From Branchiostoma floridae (taxonomy: Eukaryota > Chordata > Leptocardii > Amphioxiformes > Branchiostomatidae), in the NCBI RefSeq assembly GCF_000003815.2, contig NC_049983.1, forward strand, positions 10,510,699 through 10,574,698: DNA of 64,000 nt. The letters are read 5' to 3'. The translations under genes were made by a program, and so were the position numbers. Positions 13,461 to 25,241 of this stretch are shown here, piece by piece. The notes beneath the pieces are model-generated. The model searched no databases and was not told where the DNA came from. It saw nothing but the letters and a program-made list of their open reading frames with translations. Each line of letters starts with the position of its first letter. The stretch's first letter is position 1.

Positions 13461-14173
13461 GTAAGTAAAAATTCAATTTTATCTCCAAATTTGTGCTTGT
13501 AGCTACCTTTAATTTGTTAAAATTGTTGGTTGCTTTGGGGAGGGGGGCAGAGGGTATGAAACTATGACGCAGATCATCATGACCATGAGTCTTATTTCTT
13601 GGTCTGGTATTTGTTCATGGTAATTTTGCAATCAGAAAATTCGCATCTTTGATTAGAATACCATGTCTTATTTTGGATTTTATAACTCTGGATCGTCTAT
13701 GTTTGAATAGAAACTCGCAAATTTAACGGTTACATGTATCTAAAAAGGTACCAAAGGGCATTTCCCCGACAGGTCATGCTAAATCGATTGGGGAGTTTCC
13801 AAAGAAGCAGCCATTTAAAGGAAACCAGATTGAGAAGTGAAACGAGATATAGCTTCACAATGTAGTTGTTTAGGTGTCTATAGAATCACTTGAGACTTTA
13901 CTTCTGATCCTGATCGATGTTGAGGTAAATTAAAGCATGGAGGTTAAAACCTCCTGGATTAAAGCCATGACATTTTTTCATTTCAAAAGTTTTGAGCTTA
14001 CATTTGTGATATTGCATATGTACAAAGATTGATTCATCATATTCTGTTTATATTGATATTTCAAGGATTGCTATTTCATATTGATTTGACTTGAGGTGAG
14101 TTGTGAACTGTTGTACTGCCATCATAACCATGACCTGCTGTAACATTACGACTGATTGTCTCTGTACAGTACC

Positions 14174-17100
14174 ATGTCAGGGACACCCTCACCCAAAGGG
14201 TCACTAGCCTCGTCCCAGAGGTCAGCGGGGAGTGGACAATCCTCCTCGTCAGACTTTGAGATCCTGTCCAGACCACCGTCCTACCAGAACGGTTCCCCCA
14301 CACCCAATGGAGACATTCCATCCGAGTTCTCCATGAACGCAGGGGAGATGCAGTCTTACATGACAGAGCTGCTGAAGGATAACAACAGTCTCAGAGGTGT
14401 GGTAGAGGGAATGTGTTTGATACATGTAATACTATCAAATGTGCTGACAATGTATGTTTAGCACTATACCTTTTTCAGCTATTAGTTGTATATTGGACAG
14501 ATAGGGACTGCTTTCCAACATTGGCACATTGTGATAGATAGTCACTCCATACCAGGAGTATGTGTTGGCATCTATTGGAAACTTAGGGACAAACACAAAG
14601 CCAGCCCATGGGAAAGGTACTTAACATGACGGTCCTCACTTCACTTGGGTAAATATGACTGTGTAACTTCCATCAGTGATCGGACGTCCCTTGGACAGGA
14701 TGTTAAATGGAGGTTACCTGTTTGAGAAGAGCCACACCTCGAAAAAGAACCCATCACACTTATCGAAAAGGGTATTAGTGGGGGATCTTTCTGAACATTG
14801 TGAGTGACTCAATTTAAATCTGTCCAGATATGCAGCTTGTACTCTTCAGTACAAAACTGACATGCAATAAAAAGTGAAATATGCAGACACATGCATACAC
14901 TCGATTGAATTTGATCTAAAAATATGTTCCCACAGATACGATCCGTCAGAACAATGAGGACATGCGGCAGAAGATTAAGGACCTGGAGGTATGGAAGGAG
15001 AAACAGAAGCAGAATCAGGCCCTGATCGTCGGGAAGTTCACAGAGGCCAGGGAGAAGGTCCTGTCTCTGAGGAAGGAGAACTCCAGACTGAAGGCAGACG
15101 TGGCACAGTTACAGAAGACAGGAGCAGGGGATGGGAAGGTCACACAGGGACAGGTCAGTGGTTTCAACTTCTGAAGGATCGGATATTGAAGTTCTTTTGA
15201 AATTCACACATCAAATGTGTTCTTAATTGGACTAAGAAAGCGTATACAGAATGTAAACATATTCAGAAGACACCTCCTTGTACATGATTGTACATGTGGT
15301 GGTAGACTTATTTATACTTATTATAGATTATGGCGGGTATACTGTGCATTCACTACAAAGATGGAATAGAATTGCCAAATATTCTTCAATGTTCTTTCAT
15401 TTAAACCTGATTTTTTTATGGATCTGAAGAATTGTTTTTAGCTATGAGGAGGAGAGAATATAGGAGGCTGTTAATATTGCAGACACTCAAATAGCAGGCA
15501 GTGGTCATTGTTAACAGATTACAGCATATTTGTACAAATATTTGTATCAAGCAAGCATACTTGAAATCACATATCCTGTACATCCAATCCAGGGAGATGT
15601 CAGTCTGTCACAAGTTGTGTCCAAGTTAAGAGAAGAAAATGATCAGTTGCTGACTGAGAAAGAGACGCTGAACAAGACAATACAGATGTTGACTGGGGAG
15701 ATTGGGAAGATGCAGCTTAAACTGGAAGAGAAGCATTCAGAGCAGGAGGTATGTTGTATTCTTAAAGTTTAAGGATTATGGTTGTTCTTTGTCACATGTA
15801 TGCCTCTTATGTTTCTACCATGTACTTGCATTTAGCCTTTGGGCATGAACTTGCAAATAAACTTTCTACATTTGTATATTGTTAAGTTTTGAAATTGTGA
15901 CGGTGGTTTTGTGTCTTGGCATTTGCCCTCACCACTTCAAATTCATGTCTCTGTCAAACGTTTGCACTGTCATACCTTTCCCTGGTGCTGAATGACATTC
16001 ACATGGACACTAACATCTCTGTCCCTGGTGCTGAATGATATTCACACTAACACTGTCATCCCTGTCCCTGGTTCTGCATGACATTCACACTGACATTGCC
16101 ATCCCTGTCCCTGGTACTGAATGAACCAATGACTAACACTGGTATGTCAGGCACAAACCTATATAATAGTCATGTTTTAGGACGTTGAGTTTTGAAGTTT
16201 ATATCATGTCAATGACACCTACTTTTTCCCCACTTCAGATTCTTGTCTCATACAATCTCTGTATTGGAACACATCATTTCATAGTATTTGTGTGCAGTCA
16301 TCCAAAATGGATTCAAATAGTTAAAAAGATGTTGTGTCATGAAACTTTGAATCATCCAAAATACCAAAGAAACATGAGAGCACAGGTCAGCTACTAATGT
16401 TGTCATCAGATGATCTACTGCCCAACCCTGTTTAGGTGGTACTGGTTCAAAGCCCGCCCTCCCAGGGTTCAGACACCAGCACAGGCAGTTCGTTGGCCCA
16501 GCAGGTAGAGGAGTACAGACTGAAGTGTGAGCAGATGTCATCAGAGGTGACCCACTTCCAATCCCTCACTGCCAAACTGCAGGAGGATACCAAGGAGATA
16601 ACTGCAGTTAGAGACCAGCTGGCACAGGAGAACCAGGTTAGAGAGTACTGTAAATCTTGAAACATTTGCAGTACTTTTATTGTTGCAGTTTTTGCTCTAC
16701 TTCTCCATTGCAAAATTAGTAGTAAATATGTGTCTTTGTGCAGTATTTTTTCGATGTGATATTGCAAAGTTAAAATGCAACAAACTTTTAAAAAATCCCT
16801 GCATATACAAATGAATTTACGGTAACACTGTTTAACATTCTCAAGTAAAGTCGCACAACGATTGATGGATATGCTTGTAAGAAGGAGATTACACACTTGA
16901 ATTTTGTCTCAGCCTAAACCAACACTGTCAGCTTATAGTCTTTTCTATTCCCAGACAAAAACAACATATGACTGAAAATAGATTGCACATCATCAATTGT
17001 GCAATGTTGCTTGCTAGAGTCAAAGTGGTAGTTGCTATTCCATTCATGTTGTAATGACTGAAACATCCAACTGCTATTTTGTCAGGTTTTGAAGTCCAAA

Positions 17101-20100
17101 CTTGAAGCTGAACTTGAGCAGATGAAATCTGAGATGAAGACGTTGAAGCAGGCCAATGAGAGACTCCAGCTGGAGAAGGCAGACCTTGTTGCCATGAACA
17201 ATGAGATGCAGGTAAAATTTACAAACCCAGGTGTGGTTTATACTGGATTTAGGAGTACACAGGACTCCACATGCAAAAGATTTTAAGATTGTTAAGAGAG
17301 ACTTAACAAGCACAGTATAGTGCTAAGTCAACAATTTGTTCCACCCTTAGGCCAGTCTCCAGCTGTACAAGGCAGGTACCCCACCGTCCTCCCACTCTAC
17401 TCCTACTGGGTCCTTTGTGAAGGTGGAAGCAGAGGTGAAGCAGGGACCACAGGTGCAGGCAGCCATAGCAGAGGCTGCAGAAGGTATTACTGTTACCTGA
17501 ACTAACTTTGGTGTATATCCTTGATTTGCAATTTATTGACATGTACACATACATGTTCATGTAGTAGTATCAAAGACTAGCAAGTAAGTATAAGATCCCA
17601 TGTTGTTCCCCCACAGCATGAGATTGGTTGTGATCTTAGCAAAGCAAAACATTTTGTACTTAACTTCTCATTCTGTTCTAAAACTCAGCCTGAAAGAAAC
17701 TAGGTGGCTTTAATGAGCAAAATCCTACATGACGTCCATTCACAGTATTGAGGGTCTAGATTGCTGTTTTGTTTTTCTAGTTCAGAGTTTAAAAAAAGAG
17801 TGTCCCTTTGCACACTTATGTGCTGTTATGTAATAGTTACATTCTTCTTAAATTGTATATGAGACCTTTAATTGTGTATGAGACAAAAAAGCTGATTGTA
17901 CAATTTGTTATAATCTCGTCCAGAAGACATCACAGTCAGCATTGAGGAGAGACTGTCCATCCACCCTGAGGAACAGCGTGTCCGGTATGAGGACACCATC
18001 GCACAGTTCACCGCTGTGGCCAGGCAGATCTCAGAGGCAGAGCATCACAAGAAGAAGACAGAAACCACAGTTCATGACTTGCTCATCCAGCTACAGGTAC
18101 ATGTCCATACATATATTATCACCCAGAGGTCAGGACCAGGCTAGTACATATTTCACTCCATGAAGCCCTGTCTAACATTGCTTTTTCTGAGATCAGAGAT
18201 AAAGAACAAATTTTCTTACGTTTTGTGTATTTTTAATAGTTGCCTTTTAAGTCATACCTAATACATAATACGCAATACCTAATTTATAAAAAGTCGGTGG
18301 AAATAACAAAACAGTGCCACAGTGAATAAACCCCGCAGTGCCATACCGGTCCCCCAGGGGCATTGAGATTAAAGCAAACAAGGCTGGACTCCAGGTTATA
18401 CAAAGCATCCTCATATACAAATGTAGTTATGGCAGCTTATTCAAATGGTATAAAAGATAACACTTGCTCCCCACAATGCAGGAGGAGAGAACCCGAGGAC
18501 TGGACATATCAGGACAGCTGGAGACAGCCAGGAAGGAGAGGGAGGAGCTGGAGGCCAGGGTACAGGACTTGGCAGAACAGCTCAGACAGCATAGTGCTGA
18601 CAAGGACAGCACAGTAGAGCAGATGAAACAGCAGCATCAGAGCGAGGTCACTAGAATTCTCTTACTCCTAGTGACAGATCTATAATGCTAATCAGTTCTG
18701 CTTCACGGTAACTTTATAAAATAATGTTCTAAATCTAGTATTTACCAGCATGAATTATCCAATCAAATATTGATTTAGATTTATGCAAAAGGAAAACTCT
18801 TCTCCACTTTGTTCTCAAATTGATGCTTTTACTTTACACATGTAGACTACAATAGGTAGCCATAGAACAAATACATGTAATAGCCCTTCATTTTCTTGAG
18901 ATACACATTGTAACTACATTGTCAAGTATACTGTGAAATGACACAATGAATGAATGAATGATTTGAATAGAAACGATAGATCACAGCCTCAAGCTGAATA
19001 TTTTTTATTGAGTTTACTTAACAAGACAGTTGCATTTAACATTGTCTTAAGAATTCAGTAACAACATGTTTTATATTCCCATTACCCACGTTAGGCAGGC
19101 AGAAGTTTTGATAACTCTAAGTTTGTACTGCCCTCATCGACAGGTGGATAACCTGATGCAGCAGCTGGACGGCATGAAGGCGGCCCTGGAGGCAGCGCGC
19201 ACACCTGGGCAGCAGCTGCAGGTGGGGGAGGACATCCAGGTGCTGAAGTCGCAGGTGCTGTCCCTGGTGGCAGAGCTGAGGGAGACGGAGCGCAAGCTGC
19301 ACGCAGCTACACAGCATGTGGGCAGCTACAAGGACAGGTAAGCTGGGCCGGTTACCTGGACAGCTATAATTGTTGTGAAATTAACATGGCATACAGCACT
19401 ATGCTAGCATTACTGCTGGTATAATGTTTCCAACATTAAGGTAGCACTACAGACCACTTTGGTCAGTGAGTGGAGACAGATAAAATCTTTAAATGAAATC
19501 GTCTTGACTATCATTTTTTAAGGTTAGTCATCCAGAAATGAATGATAAATAACTTGAAGTTCTTGAGTGATCTCAAGAGAAGATTTGGATCACTGAAGAA
19601 GGATGCCAGGCGGCATCTTAATGTCGACTCTGTTCTGACAATTTGTCCAGTGGTATAGATTAAGAGATGCTGTCTTGGCTCTAGTTGTCCCTCACAGAAA
19701 GTTATACATGCATATACAATGTACCATTGGTGGTAAAATGAAGGACAGGTACTGCAATTTACCTTATACATGTTTGGCTTTTTATGAGAAACACCATAAA
19801 GTTACTGTCCTTTTTGGAGGCATCATAAAAGAAGTAAAAATCCTTAATTTCCTTTACTATTAAGAGATGGTGACTAAATGCTACTCAAAAGCTAAAATCA
19901 GAGATATTTGAGCCTTACCGGTTCCTCTCTTGCATTGCCCTCCAGGTCATTGACCCTAGAGCAGAAGCTGAACATGATGCAGGATGAGATGGATGAGCAG
20001 CGTCGCCGTGACGATGCTTTGATTGATGGCTTGAGGATGGAGCTAGGCAACATGGAGTCTGCACTAAACATGGAGCGGCAGGCCTCCCACATGGACAAGT

Positions 20101-23100
20101 GAGTCTGATCTAATGGCTTGTATAATTGTTTCAGAGCAAAGAAGCCATTGAGAAAATGGGACTGATAAAATGATACTGTACAGGATTTTTTTCTTTTAAT
20201 AGATGACAAAAAAATACTATTGTATTCACAGTACATACATCCATAGCAGGCTCTTTGGGGACTATTTTTTTGTCTTTTTTTTGGCTCATAATACACTTTT
20301 GATGGCCATTTCTATGGAGCCGGCAGTCAAGCAACCCAGTACAAAAAGAAATAGCCAAAGTGTATTATGAGCCAAAAAGGGCCCCCAGAGAGCCTGCTAT
20401 GGAGGCTATCCCCCTATAGTCCATACAGTACAAGAATGCATAATCATATTAGTCATAGAATGTACTAACCTGGATAGTATATCCTTCATATGTCATTCAT
20501 TTTGTGAGAGCTTAGTAAAAGTTTAGTACTGCATGTCTTGTCCAAAGACACTTGACTATGAGGATCTGTCACTCATGATCAATGCAAATTGTTGTATACA
20601 TTTTAAAATATGGTTATTTCTGTCTTTCCAGACGCACTATGGCAGAGCTGAGGTCCCGGTATGAGATCCTGTTCCAAGACTACGATGAACTGTTGAAGAT
20701 CAACACAGAACTACAGGCCAAAACTACAGAGCTACAGGCCAAGACTACACAGGTCAGGGTGTTGTCCATTTGATGTTTTGTAAGCATTATCAGAAACAGG
20801 TCTCAAAAACAAAATGAAATTCCCACGCTATGGAGGAGTGAAGACTGAATCATAAGGGCTTTCAGTTAATCGTTTGATTAAATTATAGTCAAATCTGTAC
20901 AAGTGACCACCCTATATATAAGGCCCACCTGGCCAATATGACCACTTTTTGGTGGTCCCGTACATAATTTTTGTCATTTACATAAACACTAAGGATCCTT
21001 TCTATAGTGACCACCTGTCCATATAGACCAGATTTTATCAGTCCCCTGAATGGTCTTCATGCCTGGGCAGTTTTGACAATGTATTGAAATCTAAGATAGC
21101 CATCCTCTATTCTAGCAGCATATTCTTCACTGGTACTGTTTACTACCACATTGATTGACAGAGATGCTGGTCCTGTGGGGACTACCTTGGTGAATGATAT
21201 GAAGGACAAAAAGTACTGTCATGGTAAGAACTTTAGTCTGCTTCACTGAATTAATCCAAATGAACAATGATGATGATACTGAAGGTTTTTTTTATTCCCT
21301 GTCTTGCAGGCTGCTCCACCTGGCCAGGTGAAGGAGATGAGAGAACAGGTGGACAACCTGACAGCACAGGTCATCTCTGCGGAGGACGCCCTCCGAGATC
21401 GGGAGGACAAACTCAAACGTCTGACACAGGAGATCAGCCAGATGAGGAAGGACATGGAGGAGGTACCGGTCCTTAAGGCACAGGTGAGTGTGGTTCAAAT
21501 GATGTATTCAGCATAACATTTGTGTTGGGGAAGTCACAGAAAGGGAGTTCAAAATTTGAGCACAAAGTTTCAAGCTGATTTACATGGCGTTTTTCCACAA
21601 AAAAAGTAGAGATGTTAGATATCCAACAATAACAATGACTATCCATGCTGTGCCACCAATGATGTGCGAGTCACGCGATATGGGAGATGTGTGCTAAGTG
21701 TGAATTTGCAGATTTTATTGGAAATGAAAACAATGGCAGCAGCAAAGCAGCTGTCTGGAAGGCTTGGATCTGTGTGAGTGCCATTCAGCATCAAATTTGT
21801 GTTGGTACAAAGGAAAGTCAGAGTATAGAATTCCGAGCATATGCAACACTTGTAAAAGGGATAAAACTTCAAGATTCTGGAGTTTTACAAATCCAAAGAC
21901 ATTAAGTCAATGTTTCTCTTACCTGTGAGTTTGATAAATCTGTTGTGTCCTCTCCTGTTGTGTCCGGCAGGCCGACGTGTTCAGACAGGACTTCGAGGCG
22001 GAGCGGGAGGCACGACAGAAGGCGCACGGCGACATGCAGACCCTGGAGCAGCAGAACCAGGAACTGCAGCTGGAGAACCAGCAGCTCAGGGATGAGATGG
22101 AAGTCTACACCAGGTCTGTAGCCCTTGTCACATAGTTCAGCAGTTTAAGTGACCCTGCTTCTGGACCAAAAGTTGTGAGTTCAAATCCCGGCTGTTGTTG
22201 CTCACCAAGCGTGCATGCTACTGGAAAGGGATGCGTGGAGTTCTTGTGACTGTAGTAGATCAATGTATACAGTATCATCTGTGTACATTAAGATGTTACA
22301 AGACAGAAGACATTCAGGCATGTCGTTAACGTAGATGATGAAAAGGAGGGGCCCCAGTATTGATCCCTGAGGCACCCTGTACACATGCACTCCCTAGGAT
22401 GGAACATTAGTCCACTTTACTCGTTGAATAGAGCTCTGCACTAGGAAGTTACTCCAGTTCAATGATGTCTAGTTAAAGATTACATTCACTTTCTTTCCTT
22501 GTCAGGAACCTTTCAAAATGTACATTTACTTAATATTTACTTATCTTAGCCTTTTCTGTTCAGCAAGTAGTAATTTTTGAAATTCATGTTATATTTCTAA
22601 ACTGGTGTTTGTAGCTGACAGTATATAAGTGTTGCCTTTTTTGTTCTTGTTTGTCTTCTGTTTTCATACACAGGTACAGTGGGTTAACAAAAGTTGGAAA
22701 GTTGTTGCAAGAAAAGTTTTAAATATTTGATTATTTAATAATGCATTGTTTTATAGCCATGTTTTATAAGTTATGCGATTTATATTTGTCTGCAGGAATG
22801 CCCTTGGTGAGATGCAGCGTCGGCATGGCGGGGCACCACAGATAGGCCCACCCAGCCCGCCTGCCAATGTGCCTCGCGCCAACCCCCCTCCCATGGAGTA
22901 CGCTGGGAACTATGGGTACCCACGGGGGTACCCCTACCCTGGTCCACACGAGGACTTCTTCTATGATGGACAGATGGGGAATAATGACCCCCTACAGCCA
23001 ATGAACATGGCACAGCCCAGAGTGCAGAATTTTCAACAGGCAGTACCGGTAGGTCTGGATGAAATCACCAATATGTTTCTATGTTACAGTTGAATATCTT

Positions 23101-23776
23101 GTTGATTGGAAAGGTCGACATGTAGTTTTGTCTGCCTCTCAGCTTGTTTGCTAGCCTCCTTGGTAGACTTTGAGTGGGGCTGGCTTTTATTTTATGGGAG
23201 GGGGGCGCTGGTGCACGACTTTCAACATTGGCTAAGGTTCACTTATGCCTGGAAAGGGACTTTGTTGAAGAGGGGAGCTTGCTGTGGAAGAGAGTTTGCC
23301 TTTGACGCAAGGCAAAAGTCCCTTCCATGGCAAACTCACTTCCTCAGCAAACTCCCTTTCCTGACATAAGAAAACCTAGTCAACGTTGAAAACCACGAAC
23401 CAGTGCCCCCCTCCCCTAAAACTAAAAGCCAGCCCCACTGGAAATCTGTGAAGGAGGTTAGTGTTTGAACTGTTCAAGTGTTTAGATATTTACCAGTGCT
23501 GTGTATTTTGGGCTAAGTTGAAATGTATAAATCTTATCATGACTAATGGTACACGTAAGTCTATGTTAAGTTAGTCACTGCTGCAACTTGTCAACATACA
23601 GTCAAAAAATGCACAAAAGTATTTTGTGACAAAAGTTGGACACCTGTCTTTTCCTCCAGGCCATCCCAAGACCAGCATCCCCAGACACAGAGGAGAAGAG
23701 CTGTCCCAAGTGTAACAATGTGTTCCCAGACCTGGATACACTGCAGATCCATGTCATGGAGTGTCTGGACAACTGA
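14174..23776 (+). CDS. NEMO/optineurin-like ubiquitin-binding adaptor (849 aa, 15 coding exons)
   Basis: Cytosolic coiled-coil adaptor of the IKBKG (NEMO)/OPTN family, which binds linear or K63 ubiquitin and links it to IKK or TBK1 signalling and, in optineurin, to autophagy. Coding exons: 14174-14396, 14936-15153, 15593-15748, 16436-16636, 17086-17211, 17351-17483, 17924-18096, 18482-18646, 19144-19337, 19946-20098, 20632-20752, 21310-21483, 21971-22113, 22796-23048, 23660-23776; all junctions are in phase. Residues 28-31 (FEIL after SSSSD) fit an LC3-interacting motif. Residues about 60-140 resemble the N-terminal kinase-binding coiled coil. Residues 530-620 resemble NEMO's middle coiled coil (MERQA, LFQDYD). 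The UBAN motif [10 protein letters not shown] is at 686-695. A Pro/Gly/Tyr-rich linker follows (about 738-800), then a CCHC zinc finger C826, C829, H842, C846. Human OPTN is 577 aa and NEMO 419 aa, so the extra length lies in coiled coil. The CCATG context after the acceptor sets the start. Likely a pre-duplication orthologue of both. Confidence 0.93.
14690..14795 (+). mobile_element. SINE/LINE tail fragment in intron 1
   Basis: Shares GAGCCACACCTCG...AACCCA(T/C)C...CTTATCGAAAAGGGTA with the SINE at 31510-31790, so it is the same 3' tail without a recognisable tRNA-like head. Confidence 0.5.
15950..16140 (+). repeat. Minisatellite, unit about 55-60 bp (intron 3)
   Basis: Three to four degenerate copies of a unit with TCCCTGTCCCTGGTGCTGAATGA and CATTCACACTGACA. 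The reverse complement of the same unit forms the array at 26150-26510 inside ATP23. Confidence 0.65.
20238..20405. mobile_element. Fold-back (MITE-like) element, intron 10
   Basis: Two inverted arms of roughly 60-70 bases: CCATAGCAGGCTCT...GGCTCATAATACACTTT at the left, and the complementary AAAGTGTATTATGAGCC...AGAGCCTGCTATGG at the right, with a short loop. No coding capacity. Target duplication not clear. Confidence 0.55.
22195..22390 (-). mobile_element. LINE reverse-transcriptase fragment (intron 13)
   Basis: The minus-strand frame holds the RT core: [20 protein letters not shown] followed by MYTDDT, the catalytic [YF]xDD box with Thr at the variable position. This is the central palm of a CR1/jockey-like non-LTR retrotransposon. 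It is only about 60 codons, so a dead 5'-truncated fragment. The flank at 22130-22200 has a GAGTTCAAATCCCGG box-B-like sequence that could belong to a SINE. Confidence 0.8.
23170..23450. mobile_element. Fold-back element, intron 14
   Basis: Outer inverted arms: GTGGGGCTGGCTTTTATTTT...GGGAGGGGGGCGCTGGTGC (left) against AGTGCCCCCCTCCCC...AAAAGCCAGCCCCAC (right). A second inner inverted pair flanks the loop (GGAAAGGGACTTTG / CAAACTCCCTTTCC). Nonautonomous element, family unknown. Confidence 0.6.
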
Positions 23777-24869
23777 TGGGAAGGCTACCAAACACACCCT
23801 TCCAGTAGCTGTGTTGTTTTGACTTGTTTTCTACACTTTTTTTTTAAGAAACACATTATTCAGTATGTCAGGTTGTATGACAACCAGAAAAAAGAGGAAC
23901 AAAGTGAAGAATAACAATAAGCTAACATTTTTGTTAATATACCCCTAAATGACCATTCCAGAGCAAAAACATAGTTGTATGAGTGTCTGTACATTTTTAA
24001 AAGTCAAGTTTAAGAGCCTGTTGTTGCCATTATTAACAATGAAGAGTGGCTTGTATATGTCACTTCAGCAGCATCTCTTCTTCCTAAGTCAGAAACATGA
24101 AGCTTAGGCAAGCCAGACTATACTGACTCAATAGGGGAAGCAGGAATTATGAAGGCTGCTCAGGCAATTCCTTACTCATAAATAATGTATAGCTTACATG
24201 TATCTTGTGTGATTGAACTCTGAGTTAGTGTTATAAAATGATTTTAGGTGTTAAGTACATGTATGTAAATACTTGCATTATAGAAATCTTGCACAAAAGA
24301 CTTGCCCACTGAGGTGAAATCAATATGATAAGATCTAGCTACAAGTATTTGGATGTTTTAATGATTTTGTGTATATTGTAGATAATTCATTGATCATTTT
24401 ACATTTTTATTTAGTTCAAAGCAAATGTTCCAAGAATTTTCCAACCACACAATTTTTGTTGTCAGATATCCGCATGGATATTATTATTAGATGTGTAGGA
24501 ATGGAGATACATGTAAAGATGGATTAAAGATGAATACCAGGAAAGAGGTAATGTGTTTATAATGTGAATACTAAACAGATTATGAGTGTCTGATTATTGA
24601 CAATGTCAATCATTATAAGGAATGTGCTTGCTTTACAGGAAGCCTCTGGAAACATGGCTGATGTTTCAGAATTCATGTTTATTCTGAAACATGGCTAAAA
24701 TGGTGATAAGTATTATGAATGTGTCAGCTTGTGTACATACATAATGTGTGACTGTCACTGTTAAATGAGACATAAGATTAGTCTCATAGGGCTTTAAGGC
24801 TTACTGTTAATATCTATGCAGAATATGTCGTATCTTTCATTAATGGGTGTATATTTCAGAATTGTGTGA

Positions 24870-24875
24870 AATAAA
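24870..24875 (+). terminator. Polyadenylation signal of the NEMO/optineurin-like gene
   Basis: AATAAA after about 1.1 kb of AT-rich sequence that follows the stop codon and is read as 3' UTR (23777 to about 24890). No earlier canonical AATAAA is evident. Confidence 0.55.
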
Positions 24876-24896
24876 GTGTTGAATGAGTCCAAAACA

Positions 24897-24902
24897 TTTA
24901 TT
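24897..24902 (-). terminator. Polyadenylation signal of ATP23
   Basis: TTTATT on the plus strand is AATAAA on the minus strand, about 340 bases after the ATP23 stop. It lies only about 20 bases from the opposing signal at 24870-24875, so the two cleavage sites should overlap. Confidence 0.5.
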
Positions 24903-25241
24903 CCTTATCAATGATCTTTCCATTGAATCATGAAAAAGAATCATGAAGACAACAAGTTAATCATTTCTGTAAAATCAGAAATATCATAATTCATTGTGTT
25001 TTACTCTACATCAAGCATATATTCACTTAGCTGTTTACCAGGAATATGGTTGGTTATAGCCTGTGTTTACAAAATCTCTCGCTGGCTGAGGTTAATGACC
25101 CCCTCCCCGAGAGCGGCGGCAATTGTAGGGCCGGCCGCTAGGGGTCCAATTTTAGTCTGGCTAGATTGGTCAGTCAAATACATTTGACTAATGCTATAAA
25201 AATTACCTGAGATTGAGAACTACATTTTGTCACCAATCACA

